From SIG589 sp045652465 (lineage in GTDB: Bacteria > Bacillota > Clostridia > Oscillospirales > Acutalibacteraceae): a stretch of DNA of 64,000 nt. Of this stretch, positions 50,501 through 57,042 are shown one piece after another; the first letter of the stretch is position 1; each line of letters opens with the position of its first letter. The notes under the pieces were generated by a model. The model was given only the letters and a program-made list of their open reading frames with translations. It had not been told where the DNA came from and did not search any database. The position numbers and the translations under genes are program-made. The stretch spans positions 186,001 to 250,000 of the forward strand of contig JAZRUI010000015.1 in NCBI GenBank assembly GCA_045652465.1. The letters are read 5' to 3'.

Positions 50501-52177
50501 GTTAGCAGCATAGCAAACCGAATCGGGAACAAACTGCGCAGCGGTAACGGTACCGTTTCCGCTTGTAACAGCGGTTATAGCGGAGTTTGCGGTTGCCTTA
50601 GCTTCGGTAATGCTAACATTATCAACATAGAAGGTGTTGAGTGTGGAGTTTTCAACACCAAAGAGGAAGAACATTTCAGCGGTGTCCTTGCCATCCTCAA
50701 AAATGGTGGCTTCCGTGCCGGTTTCAAAGGTTACCCAGTAGTCAATCCACTTATTTTTGCCCGCGCCAACGGTCGCGTGTGTTTGTTCACGCATCATACC
50801 GTAGCGGCCGCCATAGCCGCCGAAAACGGTCCAAGCGGCAAGATTGGTGGTGCCTTCGGGTTCCCAGTGGAATGTGGGGTTATTAACATATGTATTCTTG
50901 GTCCAACCGTTAGTGAAAGATTTTCTTGAGTGCAATCCTACATGGGCGGTGCCGTCGATATCGGCGGAATAGTAGGAAAGATGCATCACATAGCGGGTGT
51001 TTTTCTTAACGGTAAAGGGAATGGTAAGAAGGTCAGCGTTGGTGTTAGCGGCAGCTTTAGGTGTTGCCTTCAAAACATAATCGCCGTGTCCGTTGCCGCC
51101 AACGGGATTAGCAATAACGGTGTTGTTGCCGCCGCTGGGGGTGTGGGTTTCGGCATTAAAGAAATCCTGACCTGCGGTTGTTCCCGATTCGAAGTTACCG
51201 TCAACAACCTGGTTATATACATTAAATTTAGCAACAAGAGATTCAGTTAAGGTGCCGCTAATGGTAGCGGAAGAGGAATAGAGAACATCGTTGGTGTCAT
51301 ACCAACCAAGGAAGGTGTTTCCGTAGTAGGGAACAGCGGTAACGGTGTATTTTTCGCCTGCTTTTGCATCGGCATCGCCTGCAATATAACCGCCCTCGCT
51401 TGCGCCGAGGCTCAAGCTCTCATACATCGAAACCTCATCAACAAGACCGCTGAAGGAGCCGCCCCAAGCATAGTTAAAGATTATTAAACGGGCGTGATAT
51501 TTGCCGTCTGCGCCTATGGTTAGATTGTTAGCCGCAATAAATTCATCGGATGAGAAAGTAAAGCTGCGGTCAACCATATCGCCGGCACCAAACAAATTGG
51601 TTCCCTCAATGGCGGAAAATTTCCAAATTTCAACAACGCCGAACTTGGTGTAGTCGCTGTTGCTGTTGCTCGGAGTTTCAATGCCTGTTTTGGCATCAAG
51701 ACCAACAATCATCTTCCAACCGGATTGGGCAGTAGTGTCGGTAGTAGAGGGGGAATAACCCATCTTGGCCGAAACGGTATAGTATTTTCCTGCTTCAAAA
51801 GCGATATCCTGCATCATAGCGGCGCCTTGGTTGATAACGCCAACCTGTGCACCGGCATAATTAGTGATATATCCTTCGGGCTTAAGGGTAGAAGCATACA
51901 CGGGCTTGGCGTTGCTGTAAATATCGCTGTTAACGCGCCAGCCAACCGGTCTATCCTTCATAAATTCGCCCGGATAGGTGCTTGCGGCTGCATCATCAGC
52001 GGTGTACTGATGCTTATCAACAGTGCCGTCACCATCGGTGTCGATACCTTCGAATTCACCGTTATAAACAAGATTAACGGGAACCCATTCTTCGGCGGAA
52101 GCGGGGAGCAGCGTAAGCACAGTGAGTGTGCCGAGCAGCAATGCTGCCGAAAGAATAATGCTTAAAAGTTTTTTCAT
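41513..52177 (-). CDS. Giant secreted multimodular protein: carbohydrate-binding modules, GW-type repeats, metallophosphoesterase and glycoside hydrolase domains
   Basis: 3,554 residues. Signal peptide ends at ASA near residue 28. About ten CenC-like modules begin with variants of DGNFESG (e.g. VYNGEFEG, DNGDFENG, EDGGFEHG, TDGSFEDG). Eight InlB/Flg_new-type beta repeats carry a GWYD-like core (FLGWYDTND, FAGWFDAKG, FIGWVDENG, FRGWYDIDG). A calcineurin-like phosphoesterase sits at about 1295-1580: LPDEQ near 1306, MGDL near 1346, LGNHD (His1377), THSHL near 1472, CGHDS (His1519). Residues 2100-2290 are an unassigned domain. A TIM-barrel glycosidase occupies 3050-3554, with FNEPS (Glu3214) and CDEF (Glu3354) as likely catalytic acids. 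No LPXTG, SLH or dockerin seen. The upstream 48-residue peptide gene shares its promoter. Confidence 0.9.
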   Translation of the reverse strand: MKKLLSIILSAALLLGTLTVLTLLPASAEEWVPVNLVYNGEFEGIDTDGDGTVDKHQYTADDAAASTYPGEFMKDRPVGWRVNSDIYSNAKPVYASTLKPEGYITNYAGAQVGVINQGAAMMQDIAFEAGKYYTVSAKMGYSPSTTDTTAQSGWKMIVGLDAKTGIETPSNSNSDYTKFGVVEIWKFSAIEGTNLFGAGDMVDRSFTFSSDEFIAANNLTIGADGKYHARLIIFNYAWGGSFSGLVDEVSMYESLSLGASEGGYIAGDADAKAGEKYTVTAVPYYGNTFLGWYDTNDVLYSSSATISGTLTESLVAKFNVYNQVVDGNFESGTTAGQDFFNAETHTPSGGNNTVIANPVGGNGHGDYVLKATPKAAANTNADLLTIPFTVKKNTRYVMHLSYYSADIDGTAHVGLHSRKSFTNGWTKNTYVNNPTFHWEPEGTTNLAAWTVFGGYGGRYGMMREQTHATVGAGKNKWIDYWVTFETGTEATIFEDGKDTAEMFFLFGVENSTLNTFYVDNVSITEAKATANSAITAVTSGNGTVTAAQFVPDSVCYAANGGTKVGTVSTAVEGSVAHSQVAINTYTATPNSRYEFAGWFDAKGNLVSMNETETFYTEGVYEAKFASSPYATDGGFITKLGESYTAKAYYGNKFVGWYDIDNKLITTSATYAATPGTYAKFEKHNLVDNGDFSEDTVNYYIQNANSSASIKTDADGNKYLRMEATTSAAALDSFQWNFKLKKNRRYVISYKLRSGIDENGNLLSSENAAFRKIFLYHTGNHSYTWSDPLFAYQYAYTGGSNGYFADVPDLLPSGGSDLNPAGKSTSFPGIFVDDLSEWTNYSYILDTSSVTLANGTDITDNIDLGMIFGANGAGTMVLDIDDIVVSEVNNEIEVTQASGGEISIDRLASTATLPVTFTASPEENHVFIGWVDENGHPVSSQNPYTTFDAVSLSAIFAEFDPDSTIFTVNAKVEQQNGIYGGYIVGEKSASGLLGSTFTFTATPYAGNTFMGWYVNGKKVSENATYTGYIVGSNDVVARFNINNLWPDAGYENTIRNTTILSDKALDISPNAYFEWNSYNPSLWWDAKVLTSKPYSGEASLELTHRNNEVLREITGLEKNTDYELSFYWFIRNAFSGGANSAPSYLKSIRFYDKNGKMFSTTTLGTEYSADFQQSKVYFNSGNNTEIYVALTYYAGSSTIVCDDFCLIPGDSDEYVAVHYDSGDNRVGVITEMELKGSTHTVKDPYSKVPAKDFVNWSMGANTYKKNDTIVVTKDITLTANYKDFVSNNLVDSTTFDPDNYDFTFAILPDEQKLLLNYPDYYVDISNWITTNQEKYNIKGVFSMGDLTELGSYNQWFNTRKAFDSIIGKIPFGITLGNHDYANGASTGAYNASAERQTGIFNYFYKQSQFNTLPEWGGAYDDTMDNTYHKINVNGVKIMVISLEIYPRYDVIEWAGKLCEDNPDYKVIVTTHSHLSSDGTRFTEEESPYIFTNPEDSSSPQELYDQLLKVHSNIVMLLCGHDSSSTNKVLTTKGVNGNTIHEVLMDNQADDINYRGLGNVVLMGFYDNGQMVDFTTYSTVQDKYFIPSSNEFTLSLDKEIGVEGYGNATCDKKYVGENLVRIYEAKPYGGNTFRGWYDIDGNLVSKSATYSTTTYTYLKAVFSGHNTIDNGDFENGKIPDILFSSTNRIEVLDYEKPVEGRGNKYLSYSAPSQETLQTGFKLPVKKNTNYTLSFDMNITEFGVNGFLRTGFMYSPAALDNLAVMGGVTQSYLNPTTGYKKTASSEAGEVFRAGDVGYKAYTTYFDSDWLRYTITFNSGSDENVFADGDKGYLYLMLHTLNNRFDMQIDNIVFAGSSAVVAEAEKGGIASANKSAAVPGTEVTFTATPDYGNRFAGWYDLNGKFVSLENTITTDEHLHLIARFSVYNLVEDGGFEHGGIGDWNTTSNAVTIENAAHSGSVDSEFGNRYLKITDNATGYLNFNLPVAVEANTKYLVHFSYKVTSTSNSRTDLTINSVAGWGAFTSLTTYFSGSKSGDSKTGMRDMLYPNNLVNKYGDGWIEVNAIVDTANELKDGKLYIAIGAKADGVFYIDNVSVTPISEIAPTMLGATLISENGKYKEGSISYKSEFGIVPSSMKLTEVGTLAMPTQLFTGELTKDTANVSYARITNTSGINLNSTSYYATFTNTETINPSAKISARSYIVLTDKYGKHNFTFYSENENAAKAIVNGTYNRSVNQVKRLLAVALIENFAGNYPADFFSDEDVTETTNVKSSASVSVEKVWNFVKRNAYLLSGVNNTEAEEVNNLINDGSFENDEFYLGGFKNTVVTDNPYSYTTTDKSYGIVYGYDHNGFIYATRSDYYLAKDADGNQIPFDSYIKLDDFGHTGDHSLRLSTRAGTVSYILRNLKPNTDYEFSFYWYTTSPVHLAKAYIFPHKIMNASYTYLENIVIDGTTYRKYQYNTEEFLAPSQLSIESYALDHTFGPIYADGTWQKQTLKFNSGADTEAVFGIGYGSAINAGTLWLDDLCLVEADKPDVVGVQNGNFENGLSDWEGSASTYKIGGKNSATLTNRSQFLKQSIAVEPYTDYTIKVTAKTSEAGALCFGAANSGANALTAMTALSHNSYMTTNGTGVMTYSVDFNSGLENDVNIFLQSVCDSKVSIFSVEVTPADKLITYDTIDFEDGKTLINGGITPYYETIKTNNLWYELTSSQAHSGDYALRMKATSTDNDPKSNLTTDAGETLKHPLYQDWTCFTVNPGEWYTLSYYVKAAKAGVSYDSSIRALDASVWDYAKSIDKKTVTLSDTEWTLVEHTFASNYVDNGRRYVHFVLSANDGTNGDLFFDDITLKRTNAIASEVVEKPFTEPLYNLITDGSFEDGSAAYGGNIVTAADAFDGTHFLRVNEGEKLIVPIKTRVDYNFKSSLYYTLSGAIRASSGGAGYVAISATADGNAPVLYADGTTAAIASNGTAWSFDAFKYISPDVRPTYLVIECSKGYIDVDSLQFFSEFHAYAERPDTNVPTYNYDNLSGAIANGGTAISGAVSLTVSNTVANKNYSGISGTVYFPIIDDVMGRDMTEEQLREELTRFKNAGIKRLRTMFRSHWAYTGDPENPWDWNSSQMQQFYDWCKLVEEYDMEVMILAGWHLSSYVYGASSIPDVEYLSPRLTDANGNVQYAISWGIFHPAIDMDLASERYATWMTEAILAIRNHGVTNMTHVLTFNEPSHQNVSIYLYQGAHASQMVQLVDTLVDKLKATYTDSTKKQTVRDSIILVGPNQSGPSEHAGLAEYFVKNSKYGYGLYDIWTTHLTEGTTDRDNPGQDAPMVGPAGDVYDQFLNTYYSSWLNNLKAIDSRFANATFWCDEFAVSGHALIRNENYSDLDQRWWGVKSAGQLAALMNAGLSGGILWQFADCLWSYISGSGGEFLYGNHMGGATTSLIQTQTPYYIYYSTSLLTKYMSGSGGATTYVSNSNNAHVHISTVKMADGNWSILVVNNNETAQNISVNIAPGIGGKTMYRHVYEAATVEPTSAAAVIPADKTYTNITNKINDTIPAGSVVVYTTIKG

Positions 52178-52195
52178 TTTTCTTTGCGCCTCCTC

Positions 52196-52342
52196 TTAAA
52201 TGTCGTCTCCGCCCTCATCGGGGTGTGTTTCGTAGTCGCCGAATTCGCCGTCAACATCGAAATTCGAATCGCCAAAGCAAACGCCTTCGGCGGATAAGAA
52301 ACGAAGCAGTTCAAATTCGGGTGCATTGTAGTGCATCTTCAT
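52196..52342 (-). CDS. 48-residue acidic peptide upstream of the giant gene
   Basis: Reverse strand ATG at 52342 behind a perfect AGGAGG (8-base spacing) gives 48 codons ending in TAA, 18 bases before the giant gene start. The N-terminus (MKMHYNAPEFELLRFLSAEG) resembles a type of short peptide (Y-x-APE-x-E-L/I...) I recall near secreted-protein genes in related gut Clostridia. The C-terminus is acidic and Gly-rich (GEFGDYETHPDEGGDD) with one Cys. No signal peptide. It could be a regulatory or RiPP-like peptide or a translational coupler. Function unknown. Confidence 0.75.
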   Translation of the reverse strand: MKMHYNAPEFELLRFLSAEGVCFGDSNFDVDGEFGDYETHPDEGGDDI

Positions 52343-52400
52343 AGTGCCATCCTCCTAAAAATTTACCATTTGAATTTCAAGATTTAAAATCTTAAGTTTT

Positions 52401-52429
52401 ATTATAATATATATTACACAAATAGTCAA
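52401..52429 (-). promoter_or_regulatory. Promoter of the peptide-giant protein unit
   Basis: Minus strand TTGACT (52429-52424), 17-base spacer, TATAAT (52406-52401). The leader before the 48-residue peptide is about 50 bases. Confidence 0.82.
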
Positions 52430-52451
52430 GAAGTTTATAGCCAAAATTGTG

Positions 52452-52478
52452 CATTTTTTTCATTTTTTTCATTTTTTT
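52452..52478. repeat. Three tandem copies of CATTTTTTT (phased A tracts)
   Basis: A 9-base unit repeated three times. Seen from the minus strand these are A tracts at near-helical spacing 25-50 bases upstream of the -35 box, a setting known for bent-DNA promoter activation. The rest of the 315-base gap (52343-52657) is AT-rich and holds the glmM leader; no glmS-type ribozyme core and no clear glmM promoter was found. Confidence 0.6.
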
Positions 52479-52657
52479 CATAGAATCGGATTAAAGCGGC
52501 GATTTTGGGGAAAGCAAGATTTTATAAGTGCATTTAAGAGTTTAAAAACCAAAGTTTTAAAGTCTTTTTGGATAAAAAACTTTTGGAAGCAAAAAATAAA
52601 ACAATGAGAATGAAAAACGCATATTTTTTTGCCCAAAAACCTTGAAAGGATGATTTT

Positions 52658-54004
52658 ATGGGAAGAATGTTCGGAACTGACGGCGTTAGAGGAATTGCTA
52701 ACAGGGAGCTAACCTGCGAGCGCGCCATGCAGATAGGTCGTGCCGCCGCGGCGGTGCTTAGCGATGGCTGCCGCCGAAGACCGTTAGTGGCGCTCGGCGC
52801 CGACACGCGTACCTCCTCCGATATGCTGGTTTCAGCCTTGATAGCAGGCATTTGCTCGGTTGGTGCCGATGTAATTAATCTAGGGGTGGTGCCAACCCCC
52901 GCGGTAGCCTTCCTTGTCGGGAAATATAAAGCCGATGCGGGAATTATGGTTTCCGCATCCCATAATTCGGCGGAATATAACGGGATTAAAATATTTAGCG
53001 GCGATGGCTTCAAACTCCCCGATATGCTCGAGGAGCAAATTGAGGATATCGTTTTGGATGAATGCGGGCTGCCCGAGTTGCCAATAGGCGGCGGGGTAGG
53101 GAAAATAAAACCCGCCCCAAGCGCGATTAATGATTATTGCGACCATATAAAAAGCAGCGTTTCCCATTCGCTCGACGGGCTGAAAATCGCCATCGATTGC
53201 GCCAACGGCGCCGCTTCGGCAACCGCCGCGCAAATTTTCGGTGCATTGGGCGCAAATGTCCATATTTTGAGCGCAACCCCGAATGGCGAAAATATAAACC
53301 GAGATTGTGGCTCAACCCATCTTGAAGCGCTGTCAAAATATGTTGTTGAAAATGGCCTTGATGCGGGTGTTGCCTTCGATGGCGATGCCGACCGCTGCCT
53401 TATGATTGATGAAAACGGCAGGGAGGTCGATGGCGATGAAATTATGGCTGTTTGCGCCCTTGATTTGAAGGAGCGAGGCCGCCTGCAAAAGAATACGGTA
53501 GTTGGCACGGTAATGACCAATTTAGGCTTTATGCGCTTTTGCGAGCAACAAGATATTCGTTTTATAGCAACCAAGGTTGGCGACCGCTTTGTGCTCGAGG
53601 AGATGCTCCTTGAGGGCGCTGTTTTCGGCGGCGAGCAATCGGGCCATGTGATTTTCAGGGATTTTGCAACAACGGGCGATGGTCAGCTGACTGCCGCGCA
53701 ACTGCTCTCGCTGATGCGGCGAAAGGGCGAAAAGCTGTCGGCTCTTGCCGCAGTAATGAAAAAATGCCCCCAAACAACCCTAAACCTTAAGGTAACTGCC
53801 GAGGGCAAGCGCCGATATTATACCGATGAGGCAATAAAATCCGCAATAGAAAAAGCCAAAGAAGAACTTGCGGGAATCGGAAGGATAGTTGTTCGCCCTT
53901 CGGGAACCGAACCGCTCATTCGCATAATGGCGGAGGGCGATGATATGATTCTTATCGAAAAAACCGCCAACGAATTGGCGCAGGTGATAAAACGCCAACT
54001 GTAA
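52658..54004 (+). CDS. glmM: Phosphoglucosamine mutase
   Basis: 448 residues converting glucosamine 6-phosphate to the 1-phosphate. FGTDGVRGIAN start, active-site Ser loop SASHNSAEYNGIK, metal loop FDGDADRCLMID, phosphate loop VRPSGTEPLIR. RBS GAAAGGATG. 18 bases ahead of glmS, so both steps to GlcN-1-P are made together. Confidence 0.97.
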   Translation: MGRMFGTDGVRGIANRELTCERAMQIGRAAAAVLSDGCRRRPLVALGADTRTSSDMLVSALIAGICSVGADVINLGVVPTPAVAFLVGKYKADAGIMVSASHNSAEYNGIKIFSGDGFKLPDMLEEQIEDIVLDECGLPELPIGGGVGKIKPAPSAINDYCDHIKSSVSHSLDGLKIAIDCANGAASATAAQIFGALGANVHILSATPNGENINRDCGSTHLEALSKYVVENGLDAGVAFDGDADRCLMIDENGREVDGDEIMAVCALDLKERGRLQKNTVVGTVMTNLGFMRFCEQQDIRFIATKVGDRFVLEEMLLEGAVFGGEQSGHVIFRDFATTGDGQLTAAQLLSLMRRKGEKLSALAAVMKKCPQTTLNLKVTAEGKRRYYTDEAIKSAIEKAKEELAGIGRIVVRPSGTEPLIRIMAEGDDMILIEKTANELAQVIKRQL

Positions 54005-54022
54005 AGGAAAGAGAGTTTAAAA

Positions 54023-55849
54023 ATGTGTGGAATAATAGGATATACGGGAACAAAAAAGGCTGTCCCCGTGCTGCTTTCGGGGCTTTCGGCGCTCGAATAT
54101 CGCGGCTATGATTCGGCGGGAATTGCCGTTTTTGAGGATGAGATTATAACCGTTAAAACCGAAGGAAGAATAAAGAATTTAGCCGAAAAACTCGAAAGCG
54201 GGCGAAAACTCAGGGGCAAAGCAGGAATTGGCCACACCCGCTGGGCAACCCACGGAGAACCCAACGAATGCAACGCGCATCCCCATTCTTCGGGAAGGCT
54301 CACCCTTGTTCATAACGGCATCATTGAAAATTATTTAGAGCTTAAGTCGGGTCTTGCAAAAGAGGGATATTGCTTTAAAAGCGAAACCGACACCGAGGTT
54401 GCCGCCCATCTCATAGATAGCCTTTATAGGCGGTTGGGCGACCCCGTTAAGGCGCTCTTAGGGGCGGCGCAGGTGCTTCGCGGCTCATATGCGTTTGGCG
54501 TTATCTTTAAGGAAGAGCGCGAAACGGTCTATGCTATTCGGTGCGGCAGTCCGCTGGTTTGCGCCCAAACGCCGAGCGGAAGTATTCTCGCCTCGGATAT
54601 CTCGGCGATTTTGCCCTTTTCGAAGGAATATTATCAGCTCGATGAGGGGGTCGTTGCCGAACTGAAACCCGATGGAATCCGCTTCATCGCGCCCGATGAG
54701 CGCAGCATAACCGCAAAAAAGCATGAGATAACCTGGAGCGCATCGGCGGCTAAAAAATGCGGATATAATCATTTTATGCTCAAGGAAATAAACGAGCAGC
54801 CGCAGGCGCTGAAGTCAACCGTAACGCCCCGCCTTAAAAATGGCATACCGCATTTTGACTGCGATATCCTCGATAAAAATATAGGCGATATATCCGAAAT
54901 CAAAATCATAGGCTGCGGAACCGCCTATCATGCCGCTCTCGTGGGGCAAAATCTTATCGAGCGATTTGCAAGAATCTCGGTTTCGACCTATGTTGCCTCC
55001 GAATTTCGCTATATGAACCCGATTCTAAACAAAACCACCCTCGTTATCTTAATTTCGCAGTCGGGCGAAACGGCCGACACAATAGCGGCGCTCGAGCTTG
55101 CGCGTGCGGCAGGCTCAAAAACGCTGGCGATTGTCAATGTGGTCGGCTCAAGCATCGCAAGGCTTGCCGATTATGTCGTATATACCCATGCGGGTCCCGA
55201 AATTTCGGTTGCATCAACCAAGGCGTTCACCGTGCAGTGCGCCCTGCTTTATCAAATCGCGCTAAAGCTTGCAACCGTTAAAAAGCAAATAACCGAGGAT
55301 GACTGCCGAAACTTATGCGAAACGCTCGAAAATAGCCTTCCCGAGGCCATTAACGCAACCATCAAGTTAAGCGGAAGAATAAAACGCCTCTCGGAAAAAT
55401 TAGCCGAATATGAGGATGTTTTCTTTATAGGCAGGGGAATAGATGCAGTAATCAGCGCGGAAGGCTCGCTAAAGCTCAAGGAAATATCATATATCCATAG
55501 CGAAGCCTATCCCGCGGGCGAATTAAAGCACGGAACAATATCTCTCATTGATGAAAGCGTGCCCGTAATCGCCATCGCAACCGCTTCGCAAACTTTGGAG
55601 AAGCTGGTCAGCAACATAAGAGAAACCGCCTCTCGCGGAGCCAAGGTTTTCTCTTTTTGCACCGCCGAGGCATCAAAGAGCATCAGCGCCGTTTCGGATT
55701 ACACCATCGTATTGCCCGAAATCAGCGAGATTTTCGCCCCCATAACAATGACCGTCGCCCTGCAAATACTGGCGTATTATACCGCCGTTGCCCGCGATTG
55801 CGATGTTGATAAACCGCGAAACCTCGCGAAATCCGTAACCGTCGAATAA
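54023..55849 (+). CDS. glmS: Glucosamine-6-phosphate synthase (isomerizing)
   Basis: 608 residues making GlcN-6-P from fructose 6-phosphate and glutamine. Cys2 nucleophile (MCGIIGYTG), glutaminase motifs HTRWATHGEPN and HNGIIENY, SIS domain motifs IGCGTAYHAALVG and ISQSGETADT, C-terminal KPRNLAKSVTVE. Co-transcribed with glmM; no glmS ribozyme fits in the 18-base gap. Confidence 0.98.
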   Translation: MCGIIGYTGTKKAVPVLLSGLSALEYRGYDSAGIAVFEDEIITVKTEGRIKNLAEKLESGRKLRGKAGIGHTRWATHGEPNECNAHPHSSGRLTLVHNGIIENYLELKSGLAKEGYCFKSETDTEVAAHLIDSLYRRLGDPVKALLGAAQVLRGSYAFGVIFKEERETVYAIRCGSPLVCAQTPSGSILASDISAILPFSKEYYQLDEGVVAELKPDGIRFIAPDERSITAKKHEITWSASAAKKCGYNHFMLKEINEQPQALKSTVTPRLKNGIPHFDCDILDKNIGDISEIKIIGCGTAYHAALVGQNLIERFARISVSTYVASEFRYMNPILNKTTLVILISQSGETADTIAALELARAAGSKTLAIVNVVGSSIARLADYVVYTHAGPEISVASTKAFTVQCALLYQIALKLATVKKQITEDDCRNLCETLENSLPEAINATIKLSGRIKRLSEKLAEYEDVFFIGRGIDAVISAEGSLKLKEISYIHSEAYPAGELKHGTISLIDESVPVIAIATASQTLEKLVSNIRETASRGAKVFSFCTAEASKSISAVSDYTIVLPEISEIFAPITMTVALQILAYYTAVARDCDVDKPRNLAKSVTVE

Positions 55850-55850
55850 A

Positions 55851-55882
55851 AAAAGCCTCCCAAACGGGAGGCATTTTTTATA
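55851..55882. terminator. Bidirectional terminator
   Basis: 7-bp stem GCCTCCC / GGGAGGC with A run before and T run after, shared by glmS and the convergent pseudouridine synthase gene. Confidence 0.88.
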
Positions 55883-56534
55883 TCTTAAATTTGTTCCAAG
55901 GAAATCCTTTGGGCGGTAATAACGAAAACTCCATATTTTGGCGCGTTTTCGGGTGCGAGAATGCAATTTTGTGGGAGAAAAGGGCGATAGGGCATTTATC
56001 AGCCGCTCCGCCGTAGCGCTCATCTCCAACCAGCGGCATCCCGCGCGAAGAAAACTGAACGCGGATTTGATGGGTGCGCCCCGTTTCAAGCTCAACCTTA
56101 ACGAGGGAGAAGGTTTCTTTTCCGCTGTTTATGGTTTCCAAAACCTCATAGCGCAAAATAGCTTCCTTGGCGCCCTTGCGCTCGCTTTTAACAACATAGG
56201 ATTTGCAGTGTTTCGCATCGCGATAAAGAAAATCTCTCATAACGCCGTTTGGTTCCTTCGGCGCGCCATGAACAACCGCGAGATAAACCTTTTGCATTTT
56301 GTGCGCCTTAACCGCTTCGGATAAAATTCCCGCAGCCTCTCTTTGGCGAGCATAAACCATAACGCCGCCAACCGGTTTATCAAGGCGGTGCACAGCCTCA
56401 ACATAATATGAATTAGTTTCCTTTTTTAAAATTTCGGGCAGGTTTTTAGCGCCCGAGGAATCAGCCTGCGAGAGGATTCCCGCCGGCTTTTCGCAAACAA
56501 TTATTTGCTTGTCGAAATGCAAAACCTTAATCAT
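55878..56534 (-). CDS. RluA-family pseudouridine synthase
   Basis: 218 residues without an S4 domain. Catalytic motif HRLDKPVGGVMVYA, plus KVYLAVVHG, GRTHQIRVQFSSRGMPLVGD. It isomerises uridine in rRNA or tRNA; the exact target is not clear. It overlaps bioY by 8 bases and ends the birA-bioY operon. Confidence 0.92.
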   Translation of the reverse strand: MIKVLHFDKQIIVCEKPAGILSQADSSGAKNLPEILKKETNSYYVEAVHRLDKPVGGVMVYARQREAAGILSEAVKAHKMQKVYLAVVHGAPKEPNGVMRDFLYRDAKHCKSYVVKSERKGAKEAILRYEVLETINSGKETFSLVKVELETGRTHQIRVQFSSRGMPLVGDERYGGAADKCPIALFSHKIAFSHPKTRQNMEFSLLPPKGFPWNKFKI

Positions 56535-57042
56535 AAAATTCTTCCAATCTTATCTTTTTGTGAACTCCGTAGGCGAGGAAAATGAGCAGCGCGTCCTTGA
56601 AAATGAAGGGCAGCGATGCGGTCAAAAAAGAGCCGAAAAAAGGAGCGCCCGAGGTTAGCGAAAATTGCAAAACGCCAATCGCATGGCAAAGCAAAAGTCC
56701 TATGGCGGGCATTAAAAACTTTAGTTTACATAATGTGTTTAAGCTGCAAAATGCCGAGAGCAAAATAAATCCGAAAATGAAGCCTCCGTTAGCCGAGGTC
56801 AAAACGGCGATTCCGCCTTGAAAAAATGTGAAAACAGGGAGCCCGACAGCGCCCATCATAATGTATGTCAGGGTGCAGGCAAGTCCCCATTTAAGTCCCA
56901 GCGCAAAGCCGCAAAGAGCGATGCCGAAAACCTGAAGCGTTATGGGAACGCCAAAAGGAGTTGGAATGGCAGTCCAGGAGAAAAAAGCCGTTATTATCGC
57001 GAAAAGCGCGGTTAAGGTCAGCTTTCTTGTTCTTGTCTTCAT
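56527..57042 (-). CDS. bioY: Biotin transporter BioY
   Basis: 171 residues, six membrane helices, the S component of an ECF transporter. PFGVPITLQVFGIALCG, GAVGLPVFTFFQGG and GGFIFGFIL are BioY signatures. Overlaps birA by 4 bases. No EcfAAT genes nearby. Confidence 0.95.
   Translation of the reverse strand: MKTRTRKLTLTALFAIITAFFSWTAIPTPFGVPITLQVFGIALCGFALGLKWGLACTLTYIMMGAVGLPVFTFFQGGIAVLTSANGGFIFGFILLSAFCSLNTLCKLKFLMPAIGLLLCHAIGVLQFSLTSGAPFFGSFLTASLPFIFKDALLIFLAYGVHKKIRLEEFYD

Noticed and set aside
44900..51250. Long plus-strand frames opposite the giant gene (e.g. 47768-48352, 49256-49678)
   Set aside because: They are antisense shadows of the long biased minus-strand frame, without RBS or recognisable proteins.
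52452..52478. CRISPR-like repeat
   Set aside because: The 9-base units are tandem without spacers, so this is a simple-sequence repeat, not CRISPR.
52430..52657. glmS ribozyme upstream of glmM-glmS
   Set aside because: The conserved ribozyme core was not seen, and the glmM-glmS gap is only 18 bases.
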